Shown here piece after piece: positions 1 to 7,756 of a stretch of DNA of 64,000 nucleotides; within the stretch, counting starts at the first letter, position 1; each line of letters opens with the position of its first letter. The stretch comes from Brevibacterium limosum. Its GTDB lineage: Bacteria > Actinomycetota > Actinomycetes > Actinomycetales > Brevibacteriaceae. The translations under genes and the position numbers were made by a program. The stretch is taken from the NCBI RefSeq assembly GCF_011617705.1, contig NZ_CP050154.1, forward strand, positions 372,001 to 436,000, read 5' to 3'. Under the pieces are notes generated by a model, which worked only from the letters and a program-made list of their open reading frames with translations, made no database searches and was not told where the DNA came from.

Positions 1-1
1 G

Positions 2-508
2 GAGTGCATCGCCGAACCGTTTGCGATCCACCGTCGGGAGATGAGCCCGTCCGACCGCTCGCAGCGTGTGCTCGAACTCCTCGATTCCGTGCAGCTGCCG
101 AAGGCGTATGCGGCGAGGTATCCGCATGAGCTCTCCGGCGGGCAGCGGCAGAGGGCGTCCTTGGCCCGTGGTCTCGCGCTCGATCCGGAGCTGCTCATCG
201 CCGATGAGCCGACGTCGGCGCTCGACGTGTCGGTGCAGGCGAAGGTGCTCGAACTCTTCGTCGAGCTGCAGAACCGCTTCGACTTCGCGGCCCTGTTCAT
301 CAGCCACGACCTCGCGGTGGTCGATATGCTCTCCGACCGCATCGGCGTGCTCTTCCACGGCGAACTGCTCGAAGAGGGCACGGGTGAGCAGGTGCTCGGA
401 TCACCGGACAACGACTACACGAAGCGTCTCATCGCGTCGCTGCCGGTCCCGGATCCGGCGGAGCAGGCCGAGCGACGTGAGCTGGCCCGCACCCTCCGCA
501 CCCCCTAA
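2..508 (+). CDS. Peptide/oligopeptide-type ABC transporter ATP-binding protein (3' part)
   Basis: The C-terminal part of an ABC ATPase that powers import or export at the inner face of the membrane; its 5' end lies outside the window, so Walker A is not visible. Seen here: signature motif LSGGQRQRA, Walker B LLIADEPTSALD and the switch histidine in FISHDLAVVD. The wording of these motifs and the short tail after them match the DppD/DppF/OppF group, so dipeptide or oligopeptide uptake is likely, but the substrate cannot be read from this fragment. No partner permease is visible downstream; it would be upstream of the window. A long palindrome follows the stop codon. Confidence 0.88.
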   Translation, partial: ECIAEPFAIHRREMSPSDRSQRVLELLDSVQLPKAYAARYPHELSGGQRQRASLARGLALDPELLIADEPTSALDVSVQAKVLELFVELQNRFDFAALFISHDLAVVDMLSDRIGVLFHGELLEEGTGEQVLGSPDNDYTKRLIASLPVPDPAEQAERRELARTLRTP

Positions 509-511
509 CTG

Positions 512-567
512 CTACCCGACGGCGGCCCAGCAACCTCGCGCGAGGTTGCTGGGCCGCCGTCAGGTAG
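512..567. terminator. Long two-way terminator palindrome
   Basis: The bases 512-567 fold into a stem with about 27 of 28 base pairs matched and almost no loop (centre between 539 and 540; one mismatch, at 517/562). It sits between the ABC gene ending at 508 and the TetR gene ending at 580, which point at each other, so it can stop transcription from both sides. There is no long T-run on either side. Confidence 0.8.
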
Positions 568-579
568 TGGAGGAGGGAA

Positions 580-1239
580 TTATTTGGTGTCGGCGATGAA
601 GTCGAGCATGCCGTCCTGATTGACCGGCAGGGCCAGCAGGCGGTCGAGTTCGGTGTCATCGGGGTCGAGGCCGAGGATGCGCATCGAGTACTGAGTGAAG
701 TCGCGCTCGATCATGTCGGGCGTCAGATCACCCGTCGGTCGGTACCACAGCGACAGCGAATTGCAGATCGAGTGGATCGCGCGAGTGGCCAGGGCGGCGT
801 TGGCGATCGTGAAGTGTCCGGTGTCGGCGCCGGCCCGGACGATATCGCCCATGATCTCGCGAGCCTCCCGCTGGAGATCCTTGACGCGGACGGCATTGTC
901 GCCGGTGAGGCGTTCGGTGTCGCGCAGCAGAACGGTGGAGACCGAGACGTTCTCCATCCGATAGCGGGCGAGGTAGCGCACCGCCACGGCCAGCTGGTCG
1001 ACAGGATTGTCATCGACTTCGGCGATGACGGCCCGGCAGTGTTCGATGTACCAGGAATATGCTGTGTGGACGAGCTCGTAGAGTGCTTCCTGCTTGGACG
1101 GGAAGTAGTAGTAGAGCGCGGAGAGGCTCAGACCTGCCGTCTGTGCGATATCGCGGATGGACGCGCCGTCGAATCCCTTATCCGCGAAGGTGTCCCGGGC
1201 CGAGCGGAGAATGTTGTTGCGGCCGTTGGTTGAGCGCAC
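580..1239 (-). CDS. TetR family transcriptional regulator
   Basis: A DNA-binding repressor of the TetR family, 219 residues, normal length. The N-terminal helix-turn-helix is clear at about residues 24-48 (SIRDIAQTAGLSLSALYYYF). The C-terminal ligand pocket has no recognisable specificity; the overall look is like regulators of lipid or acyl-CoA metabolism, which is only an impression. The start is GTG at 1239, chosen because AAGGAG lies about 10 bases upstream. It diverges from the flavin reductase gene at 1590 across a 350-base spacer, where its operator would be expected. Confidence 0.88.
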   Translation of the reverse strand: MRSTNGRNNILRSARDTFADKGFDGASIRDIAQTAGLSLSALYYYFPSKQEALYELVHTAYSWYIEHCRAVIAEVDDNPVDQLAVAVRYLARYRMENVSVSTVLLRDTERLTGDNAVRVKDLQREAREIMGDIVRAGADTGHFTIANAALATRAIHSICNSLSLWYRPTGDLTPDMIERDFTQYSMRILGLDPDDTELDRLLALPVNQDGMLDFIADTK

Positions 1240-1589
1240 GATGACCGGACTCCTTGCCTAGTTTCCGTCGTAGCCGACTTTTTAACGAACAGTCTTTCAC
1301 TTGCCCCACGACCTTACACGACAGCCGGTGCCTGCGGGCCTGATTTCGCGGGGAACTTCGCCGGAGCGCGGTCGAATCGATGAGCGCCGAGGCGGCCGGC
1401 CCGGTCGCGACCACCGACCGTCCAATGTGGGCGGCGTCACTCCGAAAGAGGGAATGATTGAGTGTTCAACGATGTTGGTGGGGTGGAGTCGCAGACGATC
1501 CGGCGTGCCGGAGGCGCAGGCTGCACCCGTGAACTCGACCGCCTCGGCCGCCCGGCCGGCGGGCACCGCTCAACGATTTGAGGACGCAT
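1240..1589. other. Divergent intergenic region
   Basis: A 350-base spacer between the TetR gene and the flavin reductase gene. It must hold both promoters. Just upstream of the TetR gene (about 1277-1300) there is an AT-rich stretch with AACGAACAGTC, which resembles half of a TetR-type operator, but no clean dyad is present. Two copies of the word GCCGAGG (either strand) occur at 1386 and 1542. No gene is supported. Confidence 0.4.
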
Positions 1590-2168
1590 ATGCTCAACAT
1601 TGCCATCATTCCCGGAACCTCCCGCCCGCAGGCGCTGAACCCGCAGATCGTGAGCTGGGTCGAGCAGCAGCTGGACGCCAATGACGATGTCCGCGCCGAG
1701 GTCGTCGACTTCGGCAGCTTCGACCTGCCCCTGCTCGACGAGGTCGTCCCCGCCGGCGCGAAGATGTACGCCAACGACCACACGAAGGCCTGGGGTGCGA
1801 AGCTCGAGGAGTTCGACGCCTTCATCTTCGTCACACCCGAGTACAACCACTCGATCTCCGGCTCGCTGAAGAACGCGCTCGATTTCGTCGCCACCGAGTT
1901 CAACCACAAGGTCGCAGGCATCGTGAACTACGGCGCCGACAAGGGAGTGCGCGCCGCCGAGCACCTGCGCCACATCCTCGCGAACTACAAACTCGCCGTC
2001 GTCCGCGACCAGGCCTCGTTCTCGATCTTCACCGACGTCGCCGACGGCGATTTCGCCCCGACCGCGGTCTCGGCCGCCCCGTTCGCATCCATGGTCGACG
2101 ACATCGTCGCCTGGGGCGAGGCCCTGAAGTCCGTGCGTGAAGCCGGCGCCGAGGAGCAGGCCGCCTGA
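1590..2168 (+). CDS. NAD(P)H-dependent FMN reductase
   Basis: A flavodoxin-fold oxidoreductase of the NADPH-dependent FMN reductase family (192 residues), which uses NAD(P)H to reduce flavin or quinone-like substrates. The N-terminus shows the FMN phosphate-binding pattern IIPGTSRPQAL, and the family motif TPEYNHSISGSLKNALDF is intact around residues 73-90. The ATG at 1590 was chosen over an in-frame TTG 12 bases upstream because GAGGA lies 5 bases before it. A strong hairpin follows the stop. The physiological substrate is unknown. Confidence 0.9.
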   Translation: MLNIAIIPGTSRPQALNPQIVSWVEQQLDANDDVRAEVVDFGSFDLPLLDEVVPAGAKMYANDHTKAWGAKLEEFDAFIFVTPEYNHSISGSLKNALDFVATEFNHKVAGIVNYGADKGVRAAEHLRHILANYKLAVVRDQASFSIFTDVADGDFAPTAVSAAPFASMVDDIVAWGEALKSVREAGAEEQAA

Positions 2169-2190
2169 GTCTGGCTGCATCGCTGAAGTG

Positions 2191-2216
2191 GCCCGCCGGT
2201 CGCCCGACCGGCGGGC
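2191..2216 (+). terminator. Hairpin terminator after the flavin reductase gene
   Basis: A perfect 12-base-pair stem (2191-2202 with 2205-2216) around a two-base loop, 22 bases after the stop codon and followed by TTCGTCGT. GC-rich with a weak T-run, as is usual for intrinsic terminators in high-GC genomes. Confidence 0.75.
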
Positions 2217-2362
2217 TTCGTCGTCCCCGCTGCGCCCGCCACTTCCGCACGGGCGAACCTCCCGCCGAGGCGGCCCTCTCCCGCCCGTGCACCGTGACCG
2301 TCCCCACACCTGCGTTAGAGTCGCAGTGATAAATCGTTCGCTCAGCGATGCAAAGGACACTC

Positions 2363-3124
2363 ATGGAACTGAAGAACACCGTCGCCCTCGTCACCGGCGG
2401 AGCCTCCGGGCTCGGCCGTGCCACCACTGAACGCCTCCTGGCCGCCGGAGCCCAGGTCGTCATGGCCGACCTCAACGCCGAGGTGGGGCAGCAGGTCGCC
2501 GTCGAACTCGGCGATTCCGCCCACTTCGTCACCGCCGACGTCACGAACGAAGAGCAGGTCCAGGCCGCCGTCGACACCGCCACCGGGCTCGGCACCCTGC
2601 GCGTCGTCGTCAACTGCGCCGGCGTCGCGACCCCCGGAAAGCTCGTCTCCCGCAAGGGGCCGCTGCCGCTCGACGCTTTCCAGAAGGTTCTGAACATCAA
2701 CATCGTCGGCACCGTCAACGTCTGTCGCCTCGCCGCCGCGGCCATGCAGAGCCAGGAAGCGCAAGGCGAAGAGCGCGGCGTCATCGTCAACACCGCATCG
2801 GTGGCGGCCTTCGACGGTCAGATCGGCCAGATCGCCTACTCTGCGTCCAAGGGTGCCGTGGCTGCGGTGACCCTGCCGATGGCCCGCGAGCTCGCCGCCT
2901 CCTTCATCCGCGTCGTCACCATCGCCCCCGGCATCTTCGAGACCCCGATGATGGCCGGACTGCCCGCCGAGGCGCAGGAATCCCTCGGCAAGTCCGTGCC
3001 GCATCCGGCCCGACTGGGCAAACCGGCCGAGTACGCACAGCTCGTCGAGTCGATCGTGGCCAACCCGATGCTCAACGGTGAGACGATCCGCCTCGACGGC
3101 GCCATCCGCATGGCCCCGAAATGA
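2363..3124 (+). CDS. Short-chain dehydrogenase, 3-hydroxyacyl-CoA dehydrogenase type
   Basis: A 253-residue NAD(P)-dependent short-chain dehydrogenase/reductase. Seen: cofactor motif TGGASGLG (residues 11-18), the NCAG motif, and the catalytic set Ser146, Tyr159 and Lys163 (YSASK). The sequence style, including the acidic residue after the second strand (MADL), suggests NAD use and similarity to type II 3-hydroxyacyl-CoA dehydrogenases (HSD17B10-like), so a role in fatty-acid or branched-chain acyl-CoA oxidation is likely; substrate not proven. Start at 2363 rather than the in-frame 2348 codon because AAAGGAC sits just upstream of 2363. Confidence 0.88.
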   Translation: MELKNTVALVTGGASGLGRATTERLLAAGAQVVMADLNAEVGQQVAVELGDSAHFVTADVTNEEQVQAAVDTATGLGTLRVVVNCAGVATPGKLVSRKGPLPLDAFQKVLNINIVGTVNVCRLAAAAMQSQEAQGEERGVIVNTASVAAFDGQIGQIAYSASKGAVAAVTLPMARELAASFIRVVTIAPGIFETPMMAGLPAEAQESLGKSVPHPARLGKPAEYAQLVESIVANPMLNGETIRLDGAIRMAPK

Positions 3125-3189
3125 TCGACTGACGCCCTCGCCGAGGATGCCCACCCCGAGGAATTCCTCACCGAGGATCGCCTGACCGT

Positions 3190-3229
3190 CAGAGCCGCCC
3201 GTTTTCGCAGTCGCGGAAGGGCGGCTCTG
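3190..3229. terminator. Two-way hairpin terminator
   Basis: An 11-base-pair perfect stem (3190-3200 with 3219-3229) with an 18-base loop between the dehydrogenase gene (ends 3124) and the response regulator gene (ends 3246), which converge. Works in either orientation. Confidence 0.75.
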
Positions 3230-3245
3230 TCGCCTGATGGGAGGC

Positions 3246-3878
3246 TCAGCGGTGTGCGTTGACGAGCAGCGCCAGCTGCACCCGCGAGGTCACCTCGAGC
3301 TTGTCGAAGATGCGCGCCAAGTGGGTCTTCACCGTCGCCGTCGAGACGAACAGTGACCGCGTCACCTGCGCGTTCGTCAAACCCTTAGCGACCGCCTCGG
3401 CGATCTCCCGCTCCCGGGTCGACAGTGACGCGAGCGGATCCTGACCCGGCACCGAGGCGGCCGGCCGAGACGACATCAGCGTGGCCAAGGCGGTCGCCGA
3501 CAGAGTGCGAGTGCCGTCGGCGGCTGCCCGGACGGCATTGATGAGCTCTTCCGGTGGGGTGTCCTTGAGGATGTAGCCTGCCGCCCCGGACTGCAGGGCA
3601 CGGTGGATGAAATCGTCGGTGCCGAAGGCCGTGAGCATGAGCACCTGCGGGTGCTCGGGATCGCTTAGGAGCGTCTGTGCGGCCTCGAGCCCGTCGAGAC
3701 GGGGCATCCGGATATCCATGAGCACGAGATCGGGACTCAGTCGGCGAGCGAGATCGATGGCTTCGACTTCATCGACCGCCTCGGCGATGACGTCGATGTC
3801 GTCGGCAGCGCCGAGGAGGAGCCTGAGGCCCGAGCGCATGAGCGATTCGTCGTCGGCGATGATGACGCGGATGCTCAT
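3246..3878 (-). CDS. NarL/LuxR-type response regulator
   Basis: A 210-residue DNA-binding response regulator. The receiver domain has the acidic pair at residues 9-10 (ADDE), the phospho-acceptor Asp55 (LVLMDIRMP) and the conserved Lys in YILKDT; the C-terminal LuxR helix-turn-helix begins at LSTREREIAEAVAKG. It is the partner of the kinase at 3875-5281: the kinase stop and this ATG share ATGA, so the two are translationally coupled. The start is ATG at 3878 with AGGAGAAAGC in front; the reading frame stays open far upstream inside the kinase gene, but that extension is not coding. Target genes unknown; the divergent CPBP gene at 5463 is a candidate. Confidence 0.93.
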   Translation of the reverse strand: MSIRVIIADDESLMRSGLRLLLGAADDIDVIAEAVDEVEAIDLARRLSPDLVLMDIRMPRLDGLEAAQTLLSDPEHPQVLMLTAFGTDDFIHRALQSGAAGYILKDTPPEELINAVRAAADGTRTLSATALATLMSSRPAASVPGQDPLASLSTREREIAEAVAKGLTNAQVTRSLFVSTATVKTHLARIFDKLEVTSRVQLALLVNAHR

Positions 3879-5281
3879 GCTTTCTCCTGTTCGTCCGGGG
3901 AGCCGACCGTGCCGACAGTGCCCGCTGAGTCGTCTTCTGTGAAGATGCCTGCGTCGATGGGGATGCGGGCGCGGAGGGTGAACTCCGGGGTCGTCGTCAC
4001 CGTGAGATCGCCGCCCATGGCCTCCATTCTCTCCCGCAGTCCGAGCAGTCCCAGCCCGGATCCGGTGACGAGCTGCTGCGCTCCGGCGCGGAACGCCGGG
4101 GCCAGCCCAGTGTGCGGATTGCTCGCGACGAGTTCGAGGTGTCCGTCCGCCTCGTCGAAGCCGACCTTGATCGTCACTCTTTGGCCCGGGGCGTGCTTGA
4201 CCGCATTCGTGATCGCTTCCTGGACGAAGCGGTAGATCGTCGTCTGCTCGAGTGCCCCGCACCGGTGGAGGACTTCGGCGGTCACCGGTTCGAGGTAGCG
4301 CAGCTCGGCGGTGTCGCCCCTGGCCGCGACGAGGCGGTCGATGTCAGGGTCGATGACCGTGCCCTCGTCATCGCTGCGCAGCATCGTCAGCACCTCACGG
4401 AGTTCGACACCGGAGCGGCGGGCGGCATCGGCGATGAGACGGGCGCTTTCGCGGACCTCATCGGGGTCGAGGTCCTGCCGCACGGACAGGGCGCCGGAGT
4501 ACATGGCGATGACGGACAGGTGATGGGACAGGGAATCGTGCATGTCGCGGGCGATGCCGCGGCGCACCTCAGCGATGGCGCGGTCCTGCCGAGAGCGTTC
4601 GCGCAGCAGGGTCTGCGCGGCGGAGTCGATGAACCCCTGCTCGCGGGCGCCGCGGATGACGCCGACGATGACGATGACGGCGTACATCGTGCCGCCGAAG
4701 ACGAACACGGGAAGATCGAAGGCTCCCGCCGCCTGCGGGGTGAGGACGTAGGTCGCCGAGAAGGCTGCCAGTGTGGCGGCGAGTGCGACGAAGTCGAGGG
4801 CCCAACTGCGACGGGCCGACAGCGAAATGAGCATGATCGAGGCGGCGAAGGCGCCGAGGATGCTGACCGTGCCCAGGAGGAGTCCGATGATCCCGACGGT
4901 GACGGGAACCCAGCCGCCCGGACGGCGCTGGAGAGATTCGACGGACCCGTCGGAGGCGAGGAACTCATCACCACCGTGGCCGGTGACAGTGAGGAACTCG
5001 CGCAGCTTCTCCGCGGCCAGCACCTTCGGACGCAGCTGTTTGCGCAGAACCCGGCGTCCGTCGAAGACGAGGACGATAGGCAGACAGACGAAGGAAACGA
5101 GCCCGAAAACGATGTGTACGAAGATCTCTGCACTGAGAGCATTCGCCTCGGCACCGGTGGACTCTGGGTTCGGCCATTTGTCTCCGATGACAATGAAGAG
5201 CAGGAGCACGCCGACGACCGCGGAGATGCCGGTCCAGAGGAGGGCATGCGCGAGCGGGCGGCGGGCGGGGCGAGATGTCAC
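3875..5281 (-). CDS. Membrane sensor histidine kinase (HisKA_3 type)
   Basis: A 468-residue two-component kinase. The N-terminal half carries membrane segments (about residues 12-32, 52-75, 125-155, 160-182 and 190-210) with little extracytoplasmic material, so it may sense a membrane or intramembrane signal. The dimerisation/phosphotransfer motif is RDMHDSLSHHLS with phospho-acceptor His248, followed by a HATPase domain with ITNAVKHA (N box) and GLGLLGLRERM (G box). It is coupled to the response regulator by a 4-base overlap. The Asp of the usual DxG ATP-binding motif is replaced by SNP, a common variant in actinobacterial kinases. The signal is unknown. Confidence 0.92.
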   Translation of the reverse strand: MTSRPARRPLAHALLWTGISAVVGVLLLFIVIGDKWPNPESTGAEANALSAEIFVHIVFGLVSFVCLPIVLVFDGRRVLRKQLRPKVLAAEKLREFLTVTGHGGDEFLASDGSVESLQRRPGGWVPVTVGIIGLLLGTVSILGAFAASIMLISLSARRSWALDFVALAATLAAFSATYVLTPQAAGAFDLPVFVFGGTMYAVIVIVGVIRGAREQGFIDSAAQTLLRERSRQDRAIAEVRRGIARDMHDSLSHHLSVIAMYSGALSVRQDLDPDEVRESARLIADAARRSGVELREVLTMLRSDDEGTVIDPDIDRLVAARGDTAELRYLEPVTAEVLHRCGALEQTTIYRFVQEAITNAVKHAPGQRVTIKVGFDEADGHLELVASNPHTGLAPAFRAGAQQLVTGSGLGLLGLRERMEAMGGDLTVTTTPEFTLRARIPIDAGIFTEDDSAGTVGTVGSPDEQEKA

Positions 5282-5462
5282 CCTTCGACCCTACCGGTGC
5301 GACGGCCGAAGGAGTGTCGTCCGAAAGGATGAGATCTGCATGGTCGTGCGGAGACCGTCGCCCCGCCAGAGGCCTTCTGACATGCGCATTCACCCGATCG
5401 GATGACATGAATCATGCCCTTGGCCGATGGTCAGCGGCCGCGGTGTCCGAAAGGGTGGAGAC

Positions 5463-6494
5463 ATGAGAAATCAACTCCACTTTCCCGCCTCCGTCGAGTC
5501 GCCTCGGGGCTACCATCGGCAGTTCGCCGCACAACGGGGCAACCGGTGGTACAAACCGATCCTCGTGGCCGTCCTGGCCGCGGTGTTCTACCTGGTCGAG
5601 ATCATCGCCCAATTCGCGGGCTTCTTCATCTGGGCTCTGTTCGCCCTCGGCGGCGACGGCGACTTCAGCGCATGGTCGGAACGTCTCATCGATATGAACA
5701 CCACCACAGGGATCCTCTTCGGACTCGTCAACGTCATCCTCATGTGGCCGGCCGTCGAGCTCGCGACCCTCTGCGTCTATCGGCGCTGGTTCTCCACGAT
5801 GATCTCGCTTCGCGGCGGACTGCGCCTGCGTCGGCTCGGGCGGTACATGCTGTACGGGTCGGCCGTGTCGGTGGTCTGCGCGATCGTGATGGTCCTGTTC
5901 TCCGACGGGTCGATGGGCGATCTGACCTCGGGAATCGTGTGGAACCAGCACGTGCTCGCCATGCTCATCGCGTTCGTCCTCCTCGTCCCGTTCCAGGCGA
6001 CGGCCGAAGAGATCGTCTTCCGCGGCCTGGCCATGAACGTCATCGGCGCCTGGCTGCGCCACCCCGCTTGGGCCGTGCTCATCCCCGTGCCGTTCTTCGT
6101 CTTCGGCCATGTCTACGACCTGCCGGGGCTCATCGACGTCGGGATCTTCGCCGTCATCGTCGGCACCCTGACCATCATCACCGGCGGCCTCGAAGCGGGG
6201 ATCGCGTTCCACATCATCAACAATCTCTTCGCGTTCGTCCTCGGTGTGCTCTCCGGAGCCGACCTCAACGCGACGAGCTCACCGACGATCGAGGTCGTCA
6301 TGTCGATCATCGCCCCGATCGGCTTCGCCGTGATCGTCGTCCTCGATCACCGTCGCCGAGGCGGTCCTTCCCCTTGCCGAGGCGACCCGACCGACCGCGA
6401 ACCGCTGGGTCCCCGCGGGGACGGCCCCGAGACTGCGGGAGCCGACGAGGACCGCGAGGCGAATGCCGACACCGAAAAGAAGGCGAGCCTCTGA
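5463..6494 (+). CDS. CPBP family intramembrane metalloprotease
   Basis: A 343-residue multi-pass membrane protein of the CAAX protease/bacteriocin-processing (Abi) family. The diagnostic motifs are present: EEIVFRG in one segment, FVFGHVY in a later one and HIINN near the end, which together supply the Glu and His residues of the metal site. About eight hydrophobic segments, then a charged, Pro/Gly-rich C-terminal tail after about residue 297. Members cleave prenylated or leader peptides or act in immunity; the substrate here is unknown. The start at 5463 has GGTGGAGAC in front; an in-frame start 36 bases earlier is possible. Its stop overlaps the next ATG (TGATG), so both are one operon. Confidence 0.87.
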   Translation: MRNQLHFPASVESPRGYHRQFAAQRGNRWYKPILVAVLAAVFYLVEIIAQFAGFFIWALFALGGDGDFSAWSERLIDMNTTTGILFGLVNVILMWPAVELATLCVYRRWFSTMISLRGGLRLRRLGRYMLYGSAVSVVCAIVMVLFSDGSMGDLTSGIVWNQHVLAMLIAFVLLVPFQATAEEIVFRGLAMNVIGAWLRHPAWAVLIPVPFFVFGHVYDLPGLIDVGIFAVIVGTLTIITGGLEAGIAFHIINNLFAFVLGVLSGADLNATSSPTIEVVMSIIAPIGFAVIVVLDHRRRGGPSPCRGDPTDREPLGPRGDGPETAGADEDREANADTEKKASL

Positions 6495-6898
6495 TGAGCT
6501 ACTTCAGCGAATTGGCCCAGAACCTGCGTCGGCGCGGATGTGAGGAAGACCAGGTCCTCACCTTCCTCTGCGAGGTCAAGGATTCGACGCAGAAAGCAGG
6601 CACGACGCCCGAGGCCGAGTTCGGCACACCCGAAGAGAAAGCCTCGAAGCACAGCGGAAAGCGCGCACGGTCCACAGGCCAGGCGACGCTCAACGTGTTC
6701 GGATTCGCGGGCGTGTGCTGCGTGGTCGTCTATGCCATCTGGCCGGGACTGTTCGACTTCACGAATCCCGTGCTGTCGAACTTCGGCGGCATCATCGCGC
6801 TCATCGTCCTGCTCATCATCGGTGCCTTCGTCGCAGGGTTCATCGACACTCGCCTGCCGAAGGGGTTCGAGGCTCCGCGGTCAGAAGTCGATCGATGA
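6494..6898 (+). CDS. Small membrane protein with HAAS-like N-terminus
   Basis: A 134-residue protein translated from an ATG overlapping the stop of the CPBP gene. Residues 1-55 are hydrophilic and resemble the short HAAS/DUF1700-type domain (a helical region with an 'xxEAEFGTPEEKA' turn); residues about 72-92 and 98-120 are two membrane helices. HAAS proteins are usually paired with PadR regulators, which are absent here; the pairing with a CPBP protease is what the sequence shows. The function is not known. The last 59 bases overlap the 3' end of the convergent gene at 6840. Confidence 0.72.
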   Translation: MSYFSELAQNLRRRGCEEDQVLTFLCEVKDSTQKAGTTPEAEFGTPEEKASKHSGKRARSTGQATLNVFGFAGVCCVVVYAIWPGLFDFTNPVLSNFGGIIALIVLLIIGAFVAGFIDTRLPKGFEAPRSEVDR

Positions 6899-7682
6899 GC
6901 TCGTCGGCAGTGAGGCCCTCGGCTCGGGCGGCGGCCTCGAGGCGGTCAAGACTCGAGGGTGACAGCGTCGAAGCAGGCGGAGTCGCAGGAGACCGCGTCG
7001 ACCCGGCCTTGAGCAGCAGCGACGTCAGGGGCACGACGACCACGCCGAGCGCGGCGAGGATCCACACGATGCCGTTGAGGCGGGTCAGCCAGTCGTGCTC
7101 CCACGCTCCGTCCATCCAGATCGTGACGAGAACCAGGCATGTGCCGAGCGCGAGGAGGCAGAGCGTGATCGGCAACCCGATCCGCACCACCCGAGTCCGG
7201 GCCACCAGCAGCAGAATGAGCGAACTGACCGAAGCGACGGCGGTGACGAGCACGATCGACGCGAGCACCTGGTAGAGGATGTCGCCGATGGTCAGGCCGG
7301 TGGAGCCGGGGATGGGGTCATCCCACATGTACGGATCGCCCCAGATGAACAGAATGCTCACCAGCAGGGTGATGAACGCCAGCAGGATCGTGGCGCTGCC
7401 GAACCATTGGACTCGCCGACCGATGAGCGTCGCCCCGCAGAAGGCGGCGACGCTGCAGGCGCCGGTCACCGACGTCATGGCGATGACCTGGAACGTCGAT
7501 TCGGACTCGATATCGCCGAGCATGACGATGATCCCGCCGATCGCCGCCACGCTGAAGGCCACGACGATGATGACGGCGATCGTGCGCCGCAGGTCCCGGA
7601 CGAATCGGGACTGCTCTCGCGCCGCGGGTTCGGGCGCCGGCGTCGAGGGGCCAGATGGCATCGCTGGGGATGAGTGAGTCAC
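6840..7682 (-). CDS. Hypothetical six-helix membrane protein
   Basis: A 280-residue protein I cannot assign to a family. Residues 1-30 are Pro/Ser-rich and charged, followed by about six hydrophobic helices (roughly 35-58, 66-88, 96-112, 130-162, 170-190, 200-222), then a hydrophilic tail that contains a helical segment ending LTADELIDRLLTAEP, reminiscent of a short protein-binding tail. It lies alone, reading left, and its end overlaps the end of the neighbouring gene by 59 bases. Start ATG at 7682 has the weak AAAGGTGCAG upstream. Confidence 0.7.
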   Translation of the reverse strand: MTHSSPAMPSGPSTPAPEPAAREQSRFVRDLRRTIAVIIVVAFSVAAIGGIIVMLGDIESESTFQVIAMTSVTGACSVAAFCGATLIGRRVQWFGSATILLAFITLLVSILFIWGDPYMWDDPIPGSTGLTIGDILYQVLASIVLVTAVASVSSLILLLVARTRVVRIGLPITLCLLALGTCLVLVTIWMDGAWEHDWLTRLNGIVWILAALGVVVVPLTSLLLKAGSTRSPATPPASTLSPSSLDRLEAAARAEGLTADELIDRLLTAEPRTPSAGECR

Positions 7683-7756
7683 TGTTTCTGCACCTTTCGG
7701 AGGGGATTTCAGACAGCAGGGAACCCTGATCGATTATGTCATCGATCCGCTCGCAC

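Noticed and set aside
3879-4262. N-terminal extension of the first response regulator
   Set aside because: It overlaps the kinase gene in another frame; ATG 3878 has a good ribosome binding site and matches the receiver-domain start.
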